This document shows, piece after piece, positions 25,212 through 32,466 of a stretch of DNA of 33,461 bases. Numbering within the stretch: the stretch's first letter is position 1; every line of letters begins with the position of its first letter. Location: the NCBI GenBank assembly GCA_947457465.1, contig CANGWB010000020.1:1-33461 (forward strand), written 5' to 3'. The DNA is from Chitinophagaceae bacterium. GTDB taxonomy: Bacteria; Bacteroidota; Bacteroidia; Chitinophagales; Chitinophagaceae. The translations under genes and the position numbers were made by a program. The notes below the pieces were generated by a model that saw nothing but the letters and a program-made list of their open reading frames with translations, was not told the origin of the DNA and searched no databases.

Positions 25212-25798
25212 GAAGTCGGATCGTTCGATTGGAAATAGGACTCCTCAACCAATTGGCAAATGATGTGCCCGATGGTGATATGCGCTTCTTGAATTCGCGG
25301 GGTATCCTGGCTTGGAACACCGATCCAGATATCGGATAAACCTTTCATCTTTCCGCCGTCTTTACCGGTGAACCCGATGGTAAAGACGCCCATCGTACGG
25401 GCTGTTTCAAAGGCTTTTACCACATTGGCAGAATTACCCGAAGTAGACAACCCGATCAGGATATCGCCCGGATTTGAGATCCCTTCGATCAGTCGAGCAT
25501 AAACAACATCGTAGCTGTAGTCATTGGCGACGGCGGTCAGGTAGGAAGTATTCACATGTAACGCTTCTGCTGGAAGTGCCTTGCGGTCAGTATAAAATCG
25601 GCCGGAGAATTCAGCTGCCAGATGTTGTGCATCCGCGGCACTCCCTCCATTGCCACAGAGGTAGATTCGGTTTTTTTGTTGAAATGCCTTAGTGATCTGT
25701 TGTGCACTGGCCGCTATGTTGTTCAATAGCTCCGGATCTGCCAGGATCTGTTGTTTGACATCGATCGATGCCGCTAGAATGGATCTGATCTTTTCCAT
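25208..25798 (-). CDS. gmhA: Phosphoheptose isomerase GmhA
   Basis: 196 aa, normal family length. SIS-domain motifs: CGNGGSAADAQHLAAEFSGRF (48-68; Glu63 is the catalytic base position) and GLSTSGNSANVVKAF (116-130). The end has 'RIQEAHITIGHIICQLVEE' with His178 as the second catalytic residue. It converts sedoheptulose 7-phosphate to D-glycero-D-manno-heptose 7-phosphate, the first step of heptose synthesis, in the cytoplasm. It is coupled by overlap with the HddC-GmhB fusion downstream and lies 23 bases after the kinase gene. The cluster order kinase, isomerase, fusion is consistent with a single mRNA. Confidence 0.95.
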   Translation of the reverse strand: MEKIRSILAASIDVKQQILADPELLNNIAASAQQITKAFQQKNRIYLCGNGGSAADAQHLAAEFSGRFYTDRKALPAEALHVNTSYLTAVANDYSYDVVYARLIEGISNPGDILIGLSTSGNSANVVKAFETARTMGVFTIGFTGKDGGKMKGLSDIWIGVPSQDTPRIQEAHITIGHIICQLVEESYFQSNDPTS

Positions 25799-25821
25799 CT
25801 CTCAAAGATAGCGGTAGAATC

Positions 25822-26844
25822 TCAAGTGCTCCATGACCGGATGCCGCTCAGCGTGAATTGGTAGGGCTGTACGGAACCACCCAGTTTTGTGAGTGACTCG
25901 GCTACATGATGACGGGTATTACCCGGACAATAAAAGATCATGAATCCACCCCCTCCGGCTCCCGAGATCTTGCCACCACTGGCACCGGCTTTTCGCGCCG
26001 TGTCATAGATCTCTTCGAGCCAGGAATTGCTTATGCCCTCGGCCATTTTTTTCTTCTGTTGAAATCCATAATCCAGTATCTCGCCGATCGTATCAAGTCG
26101 TCCACGCAACAGTGCCTCCTTCATCTGCTGTGCCTGCTCTTTCAATTGGTGCATGGCTTCGATCGAACGGGCATTCTTATCCTGTACATTTTTTTGTTGT
26201 ACCTCAATGATCTTGGCCGAATCGCGGCTGGTGGAGGAATAGTACAGCAACAGATTATTTTCCAGCTCATCCAGGTATTCAGGCTTCACCCTTAGGGGGT
26301 TTACGATCACTTTATCATCGCCATAAAACTCCATAAAATTCACCCCACCGAATGTGGCGGCATATTGGTCTTGTTTTCCGCCGGCAAGCCCAAGATCTTT
26401 TCGTTCGATCTCGTAGGCCAAGTGTGCCAGATCATATTCGCCGTAAGGAAGCTTGCAGGCCTCTGCAAAGGCACCCAGTATCGCTACCATCAAGGTCGAC
26501 GAGGTGCCCAATCCGGAGCCCGCGGGCGCATCTACCTGGGTACTGATCCGGATCCCGCTCGCAGGAAGTTTTCCTTCTCTGTTCAGTCGGTTGTATACGC
26601 CCTTTACCAAGTCCAGCTGTCCATCGATGGGTAAAGCCGGGCAAAGGGGATGCGAAACAGATTCTCCTCGGTCTAACGCAATGATTTCAATAGTTGTTGA
26701 ATCTGTCCATTCTAACGTGGCGCGCGCGTAGAGGGATATGGTGACGTTCAGGATGGCTCCGCCATAGAGGTCGCTATACGGACTCACATCCGTACCACCA
26801 CCGGCCAATCCGATCCGTAAAGGGGCTTTACTTCTGTATGCCAT
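25822..26844 (-). CDS. hddA: D-glycero-D-manno-heptose 7-phosphate kinase (HddA), GHMP family
   Basis: 340 aa. GHMP kinase motifs are PLRIGLAGGGTDVSPY (8-23), PAGSGLGTSS (107-116, ATP loop) and KISGAGGGGF (292-301). The 'GGGTD.SPY...GG' N-terminus is characteristic of HddA and related sugar kinases. It phosphorylates the heptose 7-phosphate made by GmhA at carbon 1, giving the 1,7-bisphosphate for GmhB. The gene starts inside the 3' end of the GT4 gene (17-base overlap). HddA-type kinases make the alpha-anomer that leads to GDP-heptose, as opposed to the ADP-heptose route of LPS core. Confidence 0.92.
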   Translation of the reverse strand: MAYRSKAPLRIGLAGGGTDVSPYSDLYGGAILNVTISLYARATLEWTDSTTIEIIALDRGESVSHPLCPALPIDGQLDLVKGVYNRLNREGKLPASGIRISTQVDAPAGSGLGTSSTLMVAILGAFAEACKLPYGEYDLAHLAYEIERKDLGLAGGKQDQYAATFGGVNFMEFYGDDKVIVNPLRVKPEYLDELENNLLLYYSSTSRDSAKIIEVQQKNVQDKNARSIEAMHQLKEQAQQMKEALLRGRLDTIGEILDYGFQQKKKMAEGISNSWLEEIYDTARKAGASGGKISGAGGGGFMIFYCPGNTRHHVAESLTKLGGSVQPYQFTLSGIRSWST

Positions 26845-27964
26845 TTGCTAAATCAATCAATTTTTCTACGAAACGGTTCCAGCCTAATTCTTTTTTGAGT
26901 GTTTTGATATGCGGCAGGAAATGATCCGCTCCCATTGAATAAAGGTTTAGAATCCCATCAGCGATTGAAGTTGGTTCGGGTTCACAAACCAATCCGCATT
27001 TTTCATCCGGAACCAGATCCGGCAGTCCGCCCACACGGGTCACCAACATGGGTTTTTCGAAATGATAGGCGAGGGGGGTGACACCGCTTTGTGTAGCATT
27101 TCGATAGGGTTGTATCACAAAATCTGCTGCGCACAAATAATCACGTACCTGTGAATCCGGAATGAAATCGGTCCGTAAGATCAGTCGATCTCCGATGTTC
27201 AGCTGCTCGATCAATTGATCATAGGTGGAACGGTCCTCGTAAAACTCTCCGGCTACAACCAACCGAATATCACTATTGCGGATGCGAGGATCGGCCATGG
27301 CTTCCAGCAACAGATCCAATCCCTTGTATCGTCTGATAAATCCAAAAAATAGGATCAATTTTTCATTTGCTGGGATCCCCAATTTGTTTCGAGCGGTTCC
27401 AGCCTCAATGATCTCGCCAAATGTATCATATATCGGATGTGTTGCGAGTTGTACATCTTGATCGGAACGGAAAGAATCCAAGTCGTTTTTAACTTTTTCA
27501 CTCATGGTCAAAAACGAATCGCACGATTTCACAAAGTATTGGGTAAAGGGTCTGTCACCGGGTCTTGATTCATGCGGGATCACATTATCGGCGATACAGA
27601 CAATACGCGTATGTTGATTCCTTCTGACGATCCGAAGAATGGTACCCAGCGCGGGCCCCATGAATGGAAGCCAGAACCGTACGATGATAAGATCGGGTTT
27701 TATCTTCCTGATCTTGTTGCCGACCCTGAACCAGTTGATAGGGTTCACTGAATTTATCCAGGTATGGATGGTGATGCCTGTTGGCGCCGGATCGCTTGAA
27801 TACTGTGTAGTGCCGGGAAAAAGAAAGGAAGGGTATTGTAGCGAAAAGGAGACCAACGATGCCTGCCAACCGGTTTCTTGAAAAGCTTGAGCAAGTCGAT
27901 GATTGAATGTAGCTAAACCGCCACGCAGTGGATGGGCGGGCCCGATGATCATCACCCGTTTCAT
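26828..27964 (-). CDS. GT4-family glycosyltransferase
   Basis: 378 aa. GT-B fold: N-terminal 'MIIGPAHPLRGGLATFNHRLAQAFQETGWQ' (5-34) with the glycine-rich acceptor loop. The C-terminal half has 'NEKLILFFGFIRRYKGLDLLLEAMADPRI' and 'VIQPYRNATQSGVTPLAYHFEKPMLVTRVGGLPDLV', the sugar-nucleotide site in which the conserved Glu region is replaced by TQSG. It transfers an unknown sugar, perhaps the heptose, onto a lipid-linked glycan at the cytoplasmic membrane face. Start overlaps the upstream GT2 gene stop by one base, so translation is coupled. It precedes the hddA gene with a 17-base overlap. Confidence 0.9.
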   Translation of the reverse strand: MKRVMIIGPAHPLRGGLATFNHRLAQAFQETGWQASLVSFSLQYPSFLFPGTTQYSSDPAPTGITIHTWINSVNPINWFRVGNKIRKIKPDLIIVRFWLPFMGPALGTILRIVRRNQHTRIVCIADNVIPHESRPGDRPFTQYFVKSCDSFLTMSEKVKNDLDSFRSDQDVQLATHPIYDTFGEIIEAGTARNKLGIPANEKLILFFGFIRRYKGLDLLLEAMADPRIRNSDIRLVVAGEFYEDRSTYDQLIEQLNIGDRLILRTDFIPDSQVRDYLCAADFVIQPYRNATQSGVTPLAYHFEKPMLVTRVGGLPDLVPDEKCGLVCEPEPTSIADGILNLYSMGADHFLPHIKTLKKELGWNRFVEKLIDLANGIQK

Positions 27965-28905
27965 CAGAGTCCGATTTTCGATTCCATCAAATACTGATTC
28001 CGGGTAGACGAATTACGTGCAATCAGTTCCCCAATATATCCTGCCAGAAAAAGTTGCATTCCTAAAACAACGGAGGTTAGTGAGAGGTAAAAAGCCGGCC
28101 GATTGGTGATGGAAAAAGCCGGGTCGATGATCTTGGAAGCAAGTAAATAAACCGCCATGCCGAATCCGGCGAGAAAACATAAGCTACCCCATAGTCCGAA
28201 AAAGTGCATGGGGCGTTTGGAGAATTTTCCGACAAATGAAATGGAAAGTAGATCTAGGAAACCGTTCACAAATCGGTTCCATCCAAATTTGGATACACCA
28301 TACTTGCGGGCTCGGTGCTCCACAACCTTTTCCCCGATCTTTCTGAATCCGGCCCATTTTGCCAGTACGGGAATATAACGATGCATCTCACCGTATACTT
28401 CGATGCCCTTAACGACTTGCAGTCGGTAGGCTTTGAGTCCGCAATTGAAGTCATGCAGTTTGATGCCTGACATGGAACGGGTAACGGCATTGAAAAATTT
28501 GGAGGGGATGTTCTTTGTGAGGGCGTTGTCGTATCGTTTCTTCTTCCATCCGCTGACCAGGTCGTATCCTTCTTCCAGGATCATTTGGCGCAGGGCGGGG
28601 ATCTCATCCGGACTGTCTTGCAGATCAGCATCCATCGTGATTACCACATGTCCGCTGGCGGCCTTGAACGCCTCATATAGGCCGGCTGACTTCCCGTAAT
28701 TGCGCTGGAATTTGATGCCTTTGATATTATTATTCTTTGCGCGCAGGGCCTGGATCACCAACCAAGAATCATCGGTGCTGCCGTCATCCACAAAGATCAC
28801 TTCATAGGATAGTCCATGTTCCTGCATCACGCGCTCGATCCAACCGGTCAGTTCCGGCAGCGACTCGGCTTCATTGAAGAGGGGAATGGCTATGCTAATG
28901 TCCAT
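27964..28905 (-). CDS. GT2-family glycosyltransferase, DPM1/GtrB-like
   Basis: 313 aa. GT-A domain at residues 1-~225: IAIPLFNEAESLPEL, DDGSTD (40-45) and MDADLQDSPDE (91-101) with the DxD-type metal site. Two hydrophobic segments near residues 235-255 and 272-297 form a C-terminal membrane anchor, as in DPM1/GtrB proteins that make polyprenyl-phosphate-linked sugars. Product and donor are not defined. It begins four bases after the DUF4199 gene and overlaps the GT4 gene by one base. A role in assembling surface polysaccharide in the same operon is inferred. Confidence 0.92.
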   Translation of the reverse strand: MDISIAIPLFNEAESLPELTGWIERVMQEHGLSYEVIFVDDGSTDDSWLVIQALRAKNNNIKGIKFQRNYGKSAGLYEAFKAASGHVVITMDADLQDSPDEIPALRQMILEEGYDLVSGWKKKRYDNALTKNIPSKFFNAVTRSMSGIKLHDFNCGLKAYRLQVVKGIEVYGEMHRYIPVLAKWAGFRKIGEKVVEHRARKYGVSKFGWNRFVNGFLDLLSISFVGKFSKRPMHFFGLWGSLCFLAGFGMAVYLLASKIIDPAFSITNRPAFYLSLTSVVLGMQLFLAGYIGELIARNSSTRNQYLMESKIGL

Positions 28906-28909
28906 GTGG

Positions 28910-29425
28910 TCAATTCTTACGGGCTAAGACAATACTGCCGGCGGCAGCGAATACAGCGCCCATGAACAAATATCCGAAAACCGTGGCGGATATATATCGG
29001 ACCGGGTATTGTTTCTCGGCCTCTTTTACCAGCTCTTCAACCTGATCGGGCGTGTATTTTTTGGTTTCGATCAGCAAGGTGCGTTGATGCTTGGCTTCCT
29101 CTTGGGCATATTCGGGATGACTCCACAAGAGATACAACGTAAAAGCAACCATGATCAAGGCCGTCACCACAAAATGACGAAAGCCCTGTTGGAACAAACT
29201 GCCGAAACTGCCTGCATTCGACGGATTTTTTTTAGCTGTACAAAGGGTCCAGCTGATACCAGCTGCATAAATCACGTACATCACATACCGAGACCAAGCC
29301 TCATTCTGACTGTCTGATTCTTTGATCCATAGGCCCATGCCTATCATCAGCAAAGCTGTCAATAGGCCTTTTCCAACAGGCTTGCGAAGTAATTGTAACA
29401 CGTTAAGCTGTTTGAAAGTTTCCAT
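28910..29425 (-). CDS. DUF4199 membrane protein
   Basis: 171 aa with four predicted membrane helices (about 19-36, 45-62, 80-100 and 146-168) and a charged helical loop between helices 3 and 4 ('EEAKHQRTLLIETKKYTPDQVEELVKEAEKQYP'). This layout matches DUF4199, a family found mainly in Bacteroidetes, often beside glycosyltransferases, with no established function. Its start overlaps the upstream dihydroorotase-like gene by 23 bases. The following GT2 gene starts four bases on. Possibly an accessory membrane component for the glycosyltransferases. Confidence 0.85.
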   Translation of the reverse strand: METFKQLNVLQLLRKPVGKGLLTALLMIGMGLWIKESDSQNEAWSRYVMYVIYAAGISWTLCTAKKNPSNAGSFGSLFQQGFRHFVVTALIMVAFTLYLLWSHPEYAQEEAKHQRTLLIETKKYTPDQVEELVKEAEKQYPVRYISATVFGYLFMGAVFAAAGSIVLARKN

Positions 29426-30665
29426 GTAAAACCGTTCCGATGGCTTTCCCCTTTAGAACCTTACCCAGTACGGGAGAGTTTTTCGATCGGGATCGTAAAC
29501 TTGATTCTTCTACCAACCATTTATGGTTTGGATCGAAAAGAGTGAGACAAGCGATTTCGCCGCTGGCGATAGTGGCATTTGGTAAGGCGAAGATTTTTCT
29601 GGGGTTGCAGGCGATCAAGGCTATGATCTTATCTAACGGAAGATCGGGCATAGCCGTTCGAACGATCGCAAAACTGGTTTCCAGTCCGATCATGCCATTG
29701 GAGGCTTGTTCGAACTCGCAAACTTTTCGGTCGGTTTCGTGCGGGAAATGATGCGACGCGAGGCAATCAATGACTCCATCGTGAATGGCTTGTATGAGTG
29801 CTTGCCGATCCGATTGTGTTCGAAAGGGAGGATTTGATTTCAGGAGCGTATTGTAGCCCATCATGTCTTCCTCTGTGAACATCAGGTGATGCGCCGTAAC
29901 TGAACAAGTAAGTCCGGCTTGTTCTTTTTTCCCATTCCGTATGCAATCGATCGTTGCCGAGCTGCTGATGCCTGTTAAGTGTAGGTTCGAATCCGTGTAT
30001 TTGTTGAGTACGATATCGCGGTTGGCTTGGATCGATTCACTGATGTCGGGTCGGCCGGGCAAACCGATCTGTGTGGAGGTAATGCCCTCGTGCATTAAGC
30101 CCTGTGGCTGAATGCTGCGATCGTCAGGCAATTGAATGATCGGGGCTTGAATGGCCTTAACATACTGTAGCGCTTTCAATAGCAGACCGGCAGCTTGAAT
30201 GCTTTTTGTTCCATCACTGAACGCTACGGCACCGGAACGATGCATATCATATAGCTCGGCCAGTTCTTTACCCTCAGTAGACTTTGTGATCGCTCCGATC
30301 GGATGTATTTGTACCGGGTTGTTGCGAGCGGATTGTTTGAGGTATTCTACACCAGATTTATCATCTGTTACAGGCTTATTATTGGGTACTAGAAAAACAT
30401 CGGTGTATCCACCGGCCAATGCAACTTTGGAGCCGGACTCGATCGTTTCTTTTTCTTCGTATCCCGGTTCACCGAAGTGTGCGAAAATATCTACCCAACC
30501 TGGAGAGACATGCAGGTCATCGGCTTCTATGATCTTGTCGGCTGTTACGGAAAGGGAAGGGGCAATTTGGTCGATTCGGCCGTTGTGGACCAGGAGGTCC
30601 ATCCGTTGACCATTCAGGGTATTTCCCGGTTCAATGATCCGGGCATTTTTAATGAGGAGTTTCAC
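29403..30665 (-). CDS. Dihydroorotase-like protein lacking the catalytic site
   Basis: 420 aa from the GTG at 30663-30665, giving VKLLIKNARIIEPG; the ATG at 30731 adds 22 unlikely residues. The fold is that of cyclic amidohydrolases, with clear matches (FAHFGEPGYEEKETIESG, GAITKSTEGKELAELY, LKSNPPFR, GLETSFAI). Compared with active PyrC, the metal and catalytic residues are gone: F61 for the first His of HxH, G65 for the substrate Arg, Q178 and G232 for two metal His, and H305 for the catalytic Asp. H63 remains. Such noncatalytic PyrC-like proteins can hold aspartate carbamoyltransferase in its complex, so a scaffold role is a reasonable guess. It is first in the polysaccharide gene cluster. 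Confidence 0.9.
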   Translation of the reverse strand: MKLLIKNARIIEPGNTLNGQRMDLLVHNGRIDQIAPSLSVTADKIIEADDLHVSPGWVDIFAHFGEPGYEEKETIESGSKVALAGGYTDVFLVPNNKPVTDDKSGVEYLKQSARNNPVQIHPIGAITKSTEGKELAELYDMHRSGAVAFSDGTKSIQAAGLLLKALQYVKAIQAPIIQLPDDRSIQPQGLMHEGITSTQIGLPGRPDISESIQANRDIVLNKYTDSNLHLTGISSSATIDCIRNGKKEQAGLTCSVTAHHLMFTEEDMMGYNTLLKSNPPFRTQSDRQALIQAIHDGVIDCLASHHFPHETDRKVCEFEQASNGMIGLETSFAIVRTAMPDLPLDKIIALIACNPRKIFALPNATIASGEIACLTLFDPNHKWLVEESSLRSRSKNSPVLGKVLKGKAIGTVLHGNFQTA

Positions 30666-30719
30666 TAAAGAGCGAAGATAAGCAACCTCGTTGGTAATGG
30701 GAAATTGAGGTTTTCTGCC

Positions 30720-30727
30720 TACATTTG
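30720..30727 (+). promoter_or_regulatory. -7 promoter box for the tRNA gene
   Basis: TACATTTG matches the Bacteroidetes TAnnTTTG -7 box exactly, 17 bases before the tRNA. The expected -33 TTTG is not clear at the right distance, so this is a partial promoter match. Confidence 0.5.
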
Positions 30728-30744
30728 CCACCCCTTTTCTAGTT

Positions 30745-30818
30745 CGGGACGTAGCGCAGCCCGGTAGCGCACTTGCATGGGGTGCAAGGGGTCGCTAGTT
30801 CGAATCTAGTCGTCCCGA
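30745..30818 (+). tRNA. tRNA-Pro (anticodon GGG)
   Basis: 74 bases folding as a full cloverleaf. The acceptor CGGGACG/CGTCCCG pairs over 7 bp and the D arm GCGC/GCGC over 4 bp. The anticodon stem CTTGC/GCAAG encloses loop ATGGGGT (anticodon GGG, reading CCC and CCU). The T arm GCTAG/CTAGT has loop TTCGAAT, and the discriminator base is A. CCA is not encoded. A terminator follows within four bases. Confidence 0.96.
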
Positions 30819-30821
30819 CGA

Positions 30822-30850
30822 AGGCTCCTGGTCACCCAGGGGCTTTTTTA
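30822..30850 (+). terminator. Terminator after tRNA-Pro
   Basis: Stem GCTCCTGG (30824-30831) / CCAGGGGC (30836-30843), one G-T pair, loop TCAC, followed by TTTTTT. It begins four bases after the tRNA. Confidence 0.85.
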
Positions 30851-30872
30851 TTTACATCCCCCCGAAGCTTTG

Positions 30873-31508
30873 ATGCGGCGAAGCCAATCCGTTATGAATC
30901 GATATTTTCGCAACATGACACCTGCTCGGCATGAAAAGTTGACCCGTGTACTTGCCAAACGACAAGCCGACCTGACCTTGGTGCTCGAAAACGTATTCGA
31001 CCCCCATAACATTTCAGCTGTGATGCGAACCTGCGATGCCGTGGGGGTGCAGGAGATCTTTATACTCAACACCAAGATTCCCCGTCACAAAAAGTTTGGG
31101 GCCAGAAGCTCATCCAGCGCTGCTAAGTGGCTTACAGTACACCAATTCGATGATGCCGAGGCCTGTTTTTCGGAGATCAAACGTCGATATGAGCGTATTC
31201 TAACCACACATTTAGGTGAATCCTCTGTCGGTTTATATAAAATCGATCTAACCCAACCTACCGCCCTTGTTTTCGGAAATGAGCATAGTGGCGTGAGTGA
31301 TGAAATTCGGGCATTGGCAGATGGTAATTTTCTGATCCCGCAGGTAGGGATCATTCAGTCGCTCAATATCAGTGTGGCCTGTGCAGTAACCTTATACGAA
31401 GCATTCCGACAAAAGGAGCAGGCCGGTCATTATGATCGTCAAGATCTGCATTCAGCGTTCAAACAAAACGTTTGGAACACCTGGTCTGTAAATAACAATA
31501 CGGATTAA
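30873..31508 (+). CDS. trmH: TrmH-type tRNA 2'-O-methyltransferase (SpoU family)
   Basis: 211 aa from the ATG at 30873; the ATGs at 30894 and 30915 are also possible, and the last aligns best with the N-terminus of E. coli TrmH (MTPARHEKLTRVLAKRQADL). SPOUT-fold motifs: ENVFDPHNISAVMRTCDAVGV (motif 1 with the catalytic Arg), VFGNEHSGVSDE (motif 2) and IPQVGIIQSLNISVACAVTLYE (motif 3), which form the deep trefoil knot and S-adenosylmethionine site. It methylates the ribose of G18 in the tRNA D-loop. It follows the tRNA terminator, so it needs its own promoter. Its stop overlaps that of the convergent YihY gene. Confidence 0.92.
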   Translation: MRRSQSVMNRYFRNMTPARHEKLTRVLAKRQADLTLVLENVFDPHNISAVMRTCDAVGVQEIFILNTKIPRHKKFGARSSSSAAKWLTVHQFDDAEACFSEIKRRYERILTTHLGESSVGLYKIDLTQPTALVFGNEHSGVSDEIRALADGNFLIPQVGIIQSLNISVACAVTLYEAFRQKEQAGHYDRQDLHSAFKQNVWNTWSVNNNTD

Positions 31509-32461
31509 GCCGAATCGATCATCTCTGCCTTTCTTTCTTCCGCACGTTGCAAAAGTGATTGAATGCTGACATTCAGTTCAAATCCGATCAGCAGAAAAAG
31601 TGAATTCACAAATATCAGGATCATGATGATCAGTACCGTGCTGATCGATCCATAGAGTTGATTGTAGTTGGCAAATTGGGTGACCCACCAAGAAAAGGCA
31701 AGTGTCATCAATATCATCAACCCGGTAGCCAGGATGGATCCGGGGTTGACCAATCTCCATTTTTTTTGGACGGAAGGCGCATATTTATAAATGATCGAAA
31801 TACATAAGAAATAAAGTAGTACGATCACGATCCAACGAAAATTATCGATCAATCGGATCAGGGAGCTATCCGTGATTCCCAGCCAGCGCAAGACGGCTTC
31901 GCGCGCGACGAGTAGGAGTACCGAGCCGATCACAAACAGATACAATAGCATAGTGATCTTGAGGGCGACGGAACGATTTTGCCATCCTTTTCGTTTAGTG
32001 AATCCCGCATAGTTCTGGTCGAAGGATCGCATGATGCCCATCATGGCATTGGAGGAGAAAAACAATGAGAGCAGGACGCCGATCGATAGTAAACCGCTGC
32101 GCGGACGGTTGATAAAATCACTCAAAAATCCAATGAGAACTGAATTGTCTTTTTCGCCCGGGATCACATCGCGTATCAGGCTGTATAATTCTTCTTGGAA
32201 GGCTTGAGTGATCGGGAAGAATGGAATGAGTGTGAACAGAAAGATGATCGCGGGCGGGATGGCCATCACGAAATTGAAGGCAATAGCTGATGCGCGCTCG
32301 GTCATGCCGATGGCTTTCACTTGTCCGAAAAAGAATTCCACCACGTCGTAAATCGGAATACTTCGAAAACCCGGGAGGGAATGCGCCTTACTCCAACGCA
32401 GTATACCCTGAATGGGTTTACTCTGATAGAGTCGGTGTGTAAAGGTCTGAAAGATGTTCAT
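31505..32461 (-). CDS. YihY/BrkB-family inner membrane protein
   Basis: 318 aa with about six membrane helices. The family signature is clear: 'MTERASAIAFNFVMAIPPAIIFLFTLIPF' (about 54-82) and 'RSGLLSIGVLLSLFFSSNAMMGIMRSFDQNYAG' (about 117-149). 'SLFLLIGFELNVSIQ' comes near the C-terminus. The family (PF03631, formerly called RNase BN in error) has uncertain function. Its start is five bases after the mltG stop, suggesting co-transcription. The stop shares the palindromic TTAA with the trmH stop, with no terminator in between. Confidence 0.92.
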   Translation of the reverse strand: MNIFQTFTHRLYQSKPIQGILRWSKAHSLPGFRSIPIYDVVEFFFGQVKAIGMTERASAIAFNFVMAIPPAIIFLFTLIPFFPITQAFQEELYSLIRDVIPGEKDNSVLIGFLSDFINRPRSGLLSIGVLLSLFFSSNAMMGIMRSFDQNYAGFTKRKGWQNRSVALKITMLLYLFVIGSVLLLVAREAVLRWLGITDSSLIRLIDNFRWIVIVLLYFLCISIIYKYAPSVQKKWRLVNPGSILATGLMILMTLAFSWWVTQFANYNQLYGSISTVLIIMILIFVNSLFLLIGFELNVSIQSLLQRAEERKAEMIDSA

Positions 32462-32466
32462 GCACG

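Noticed and set aside
30666-30731. ATG at 30731 as start of the dihydroorotase-like gene
   Set aside because: It adds 22 residues not resembling the family. The GTG at 30665 gives the expected KLLIKNARIIEPG start.
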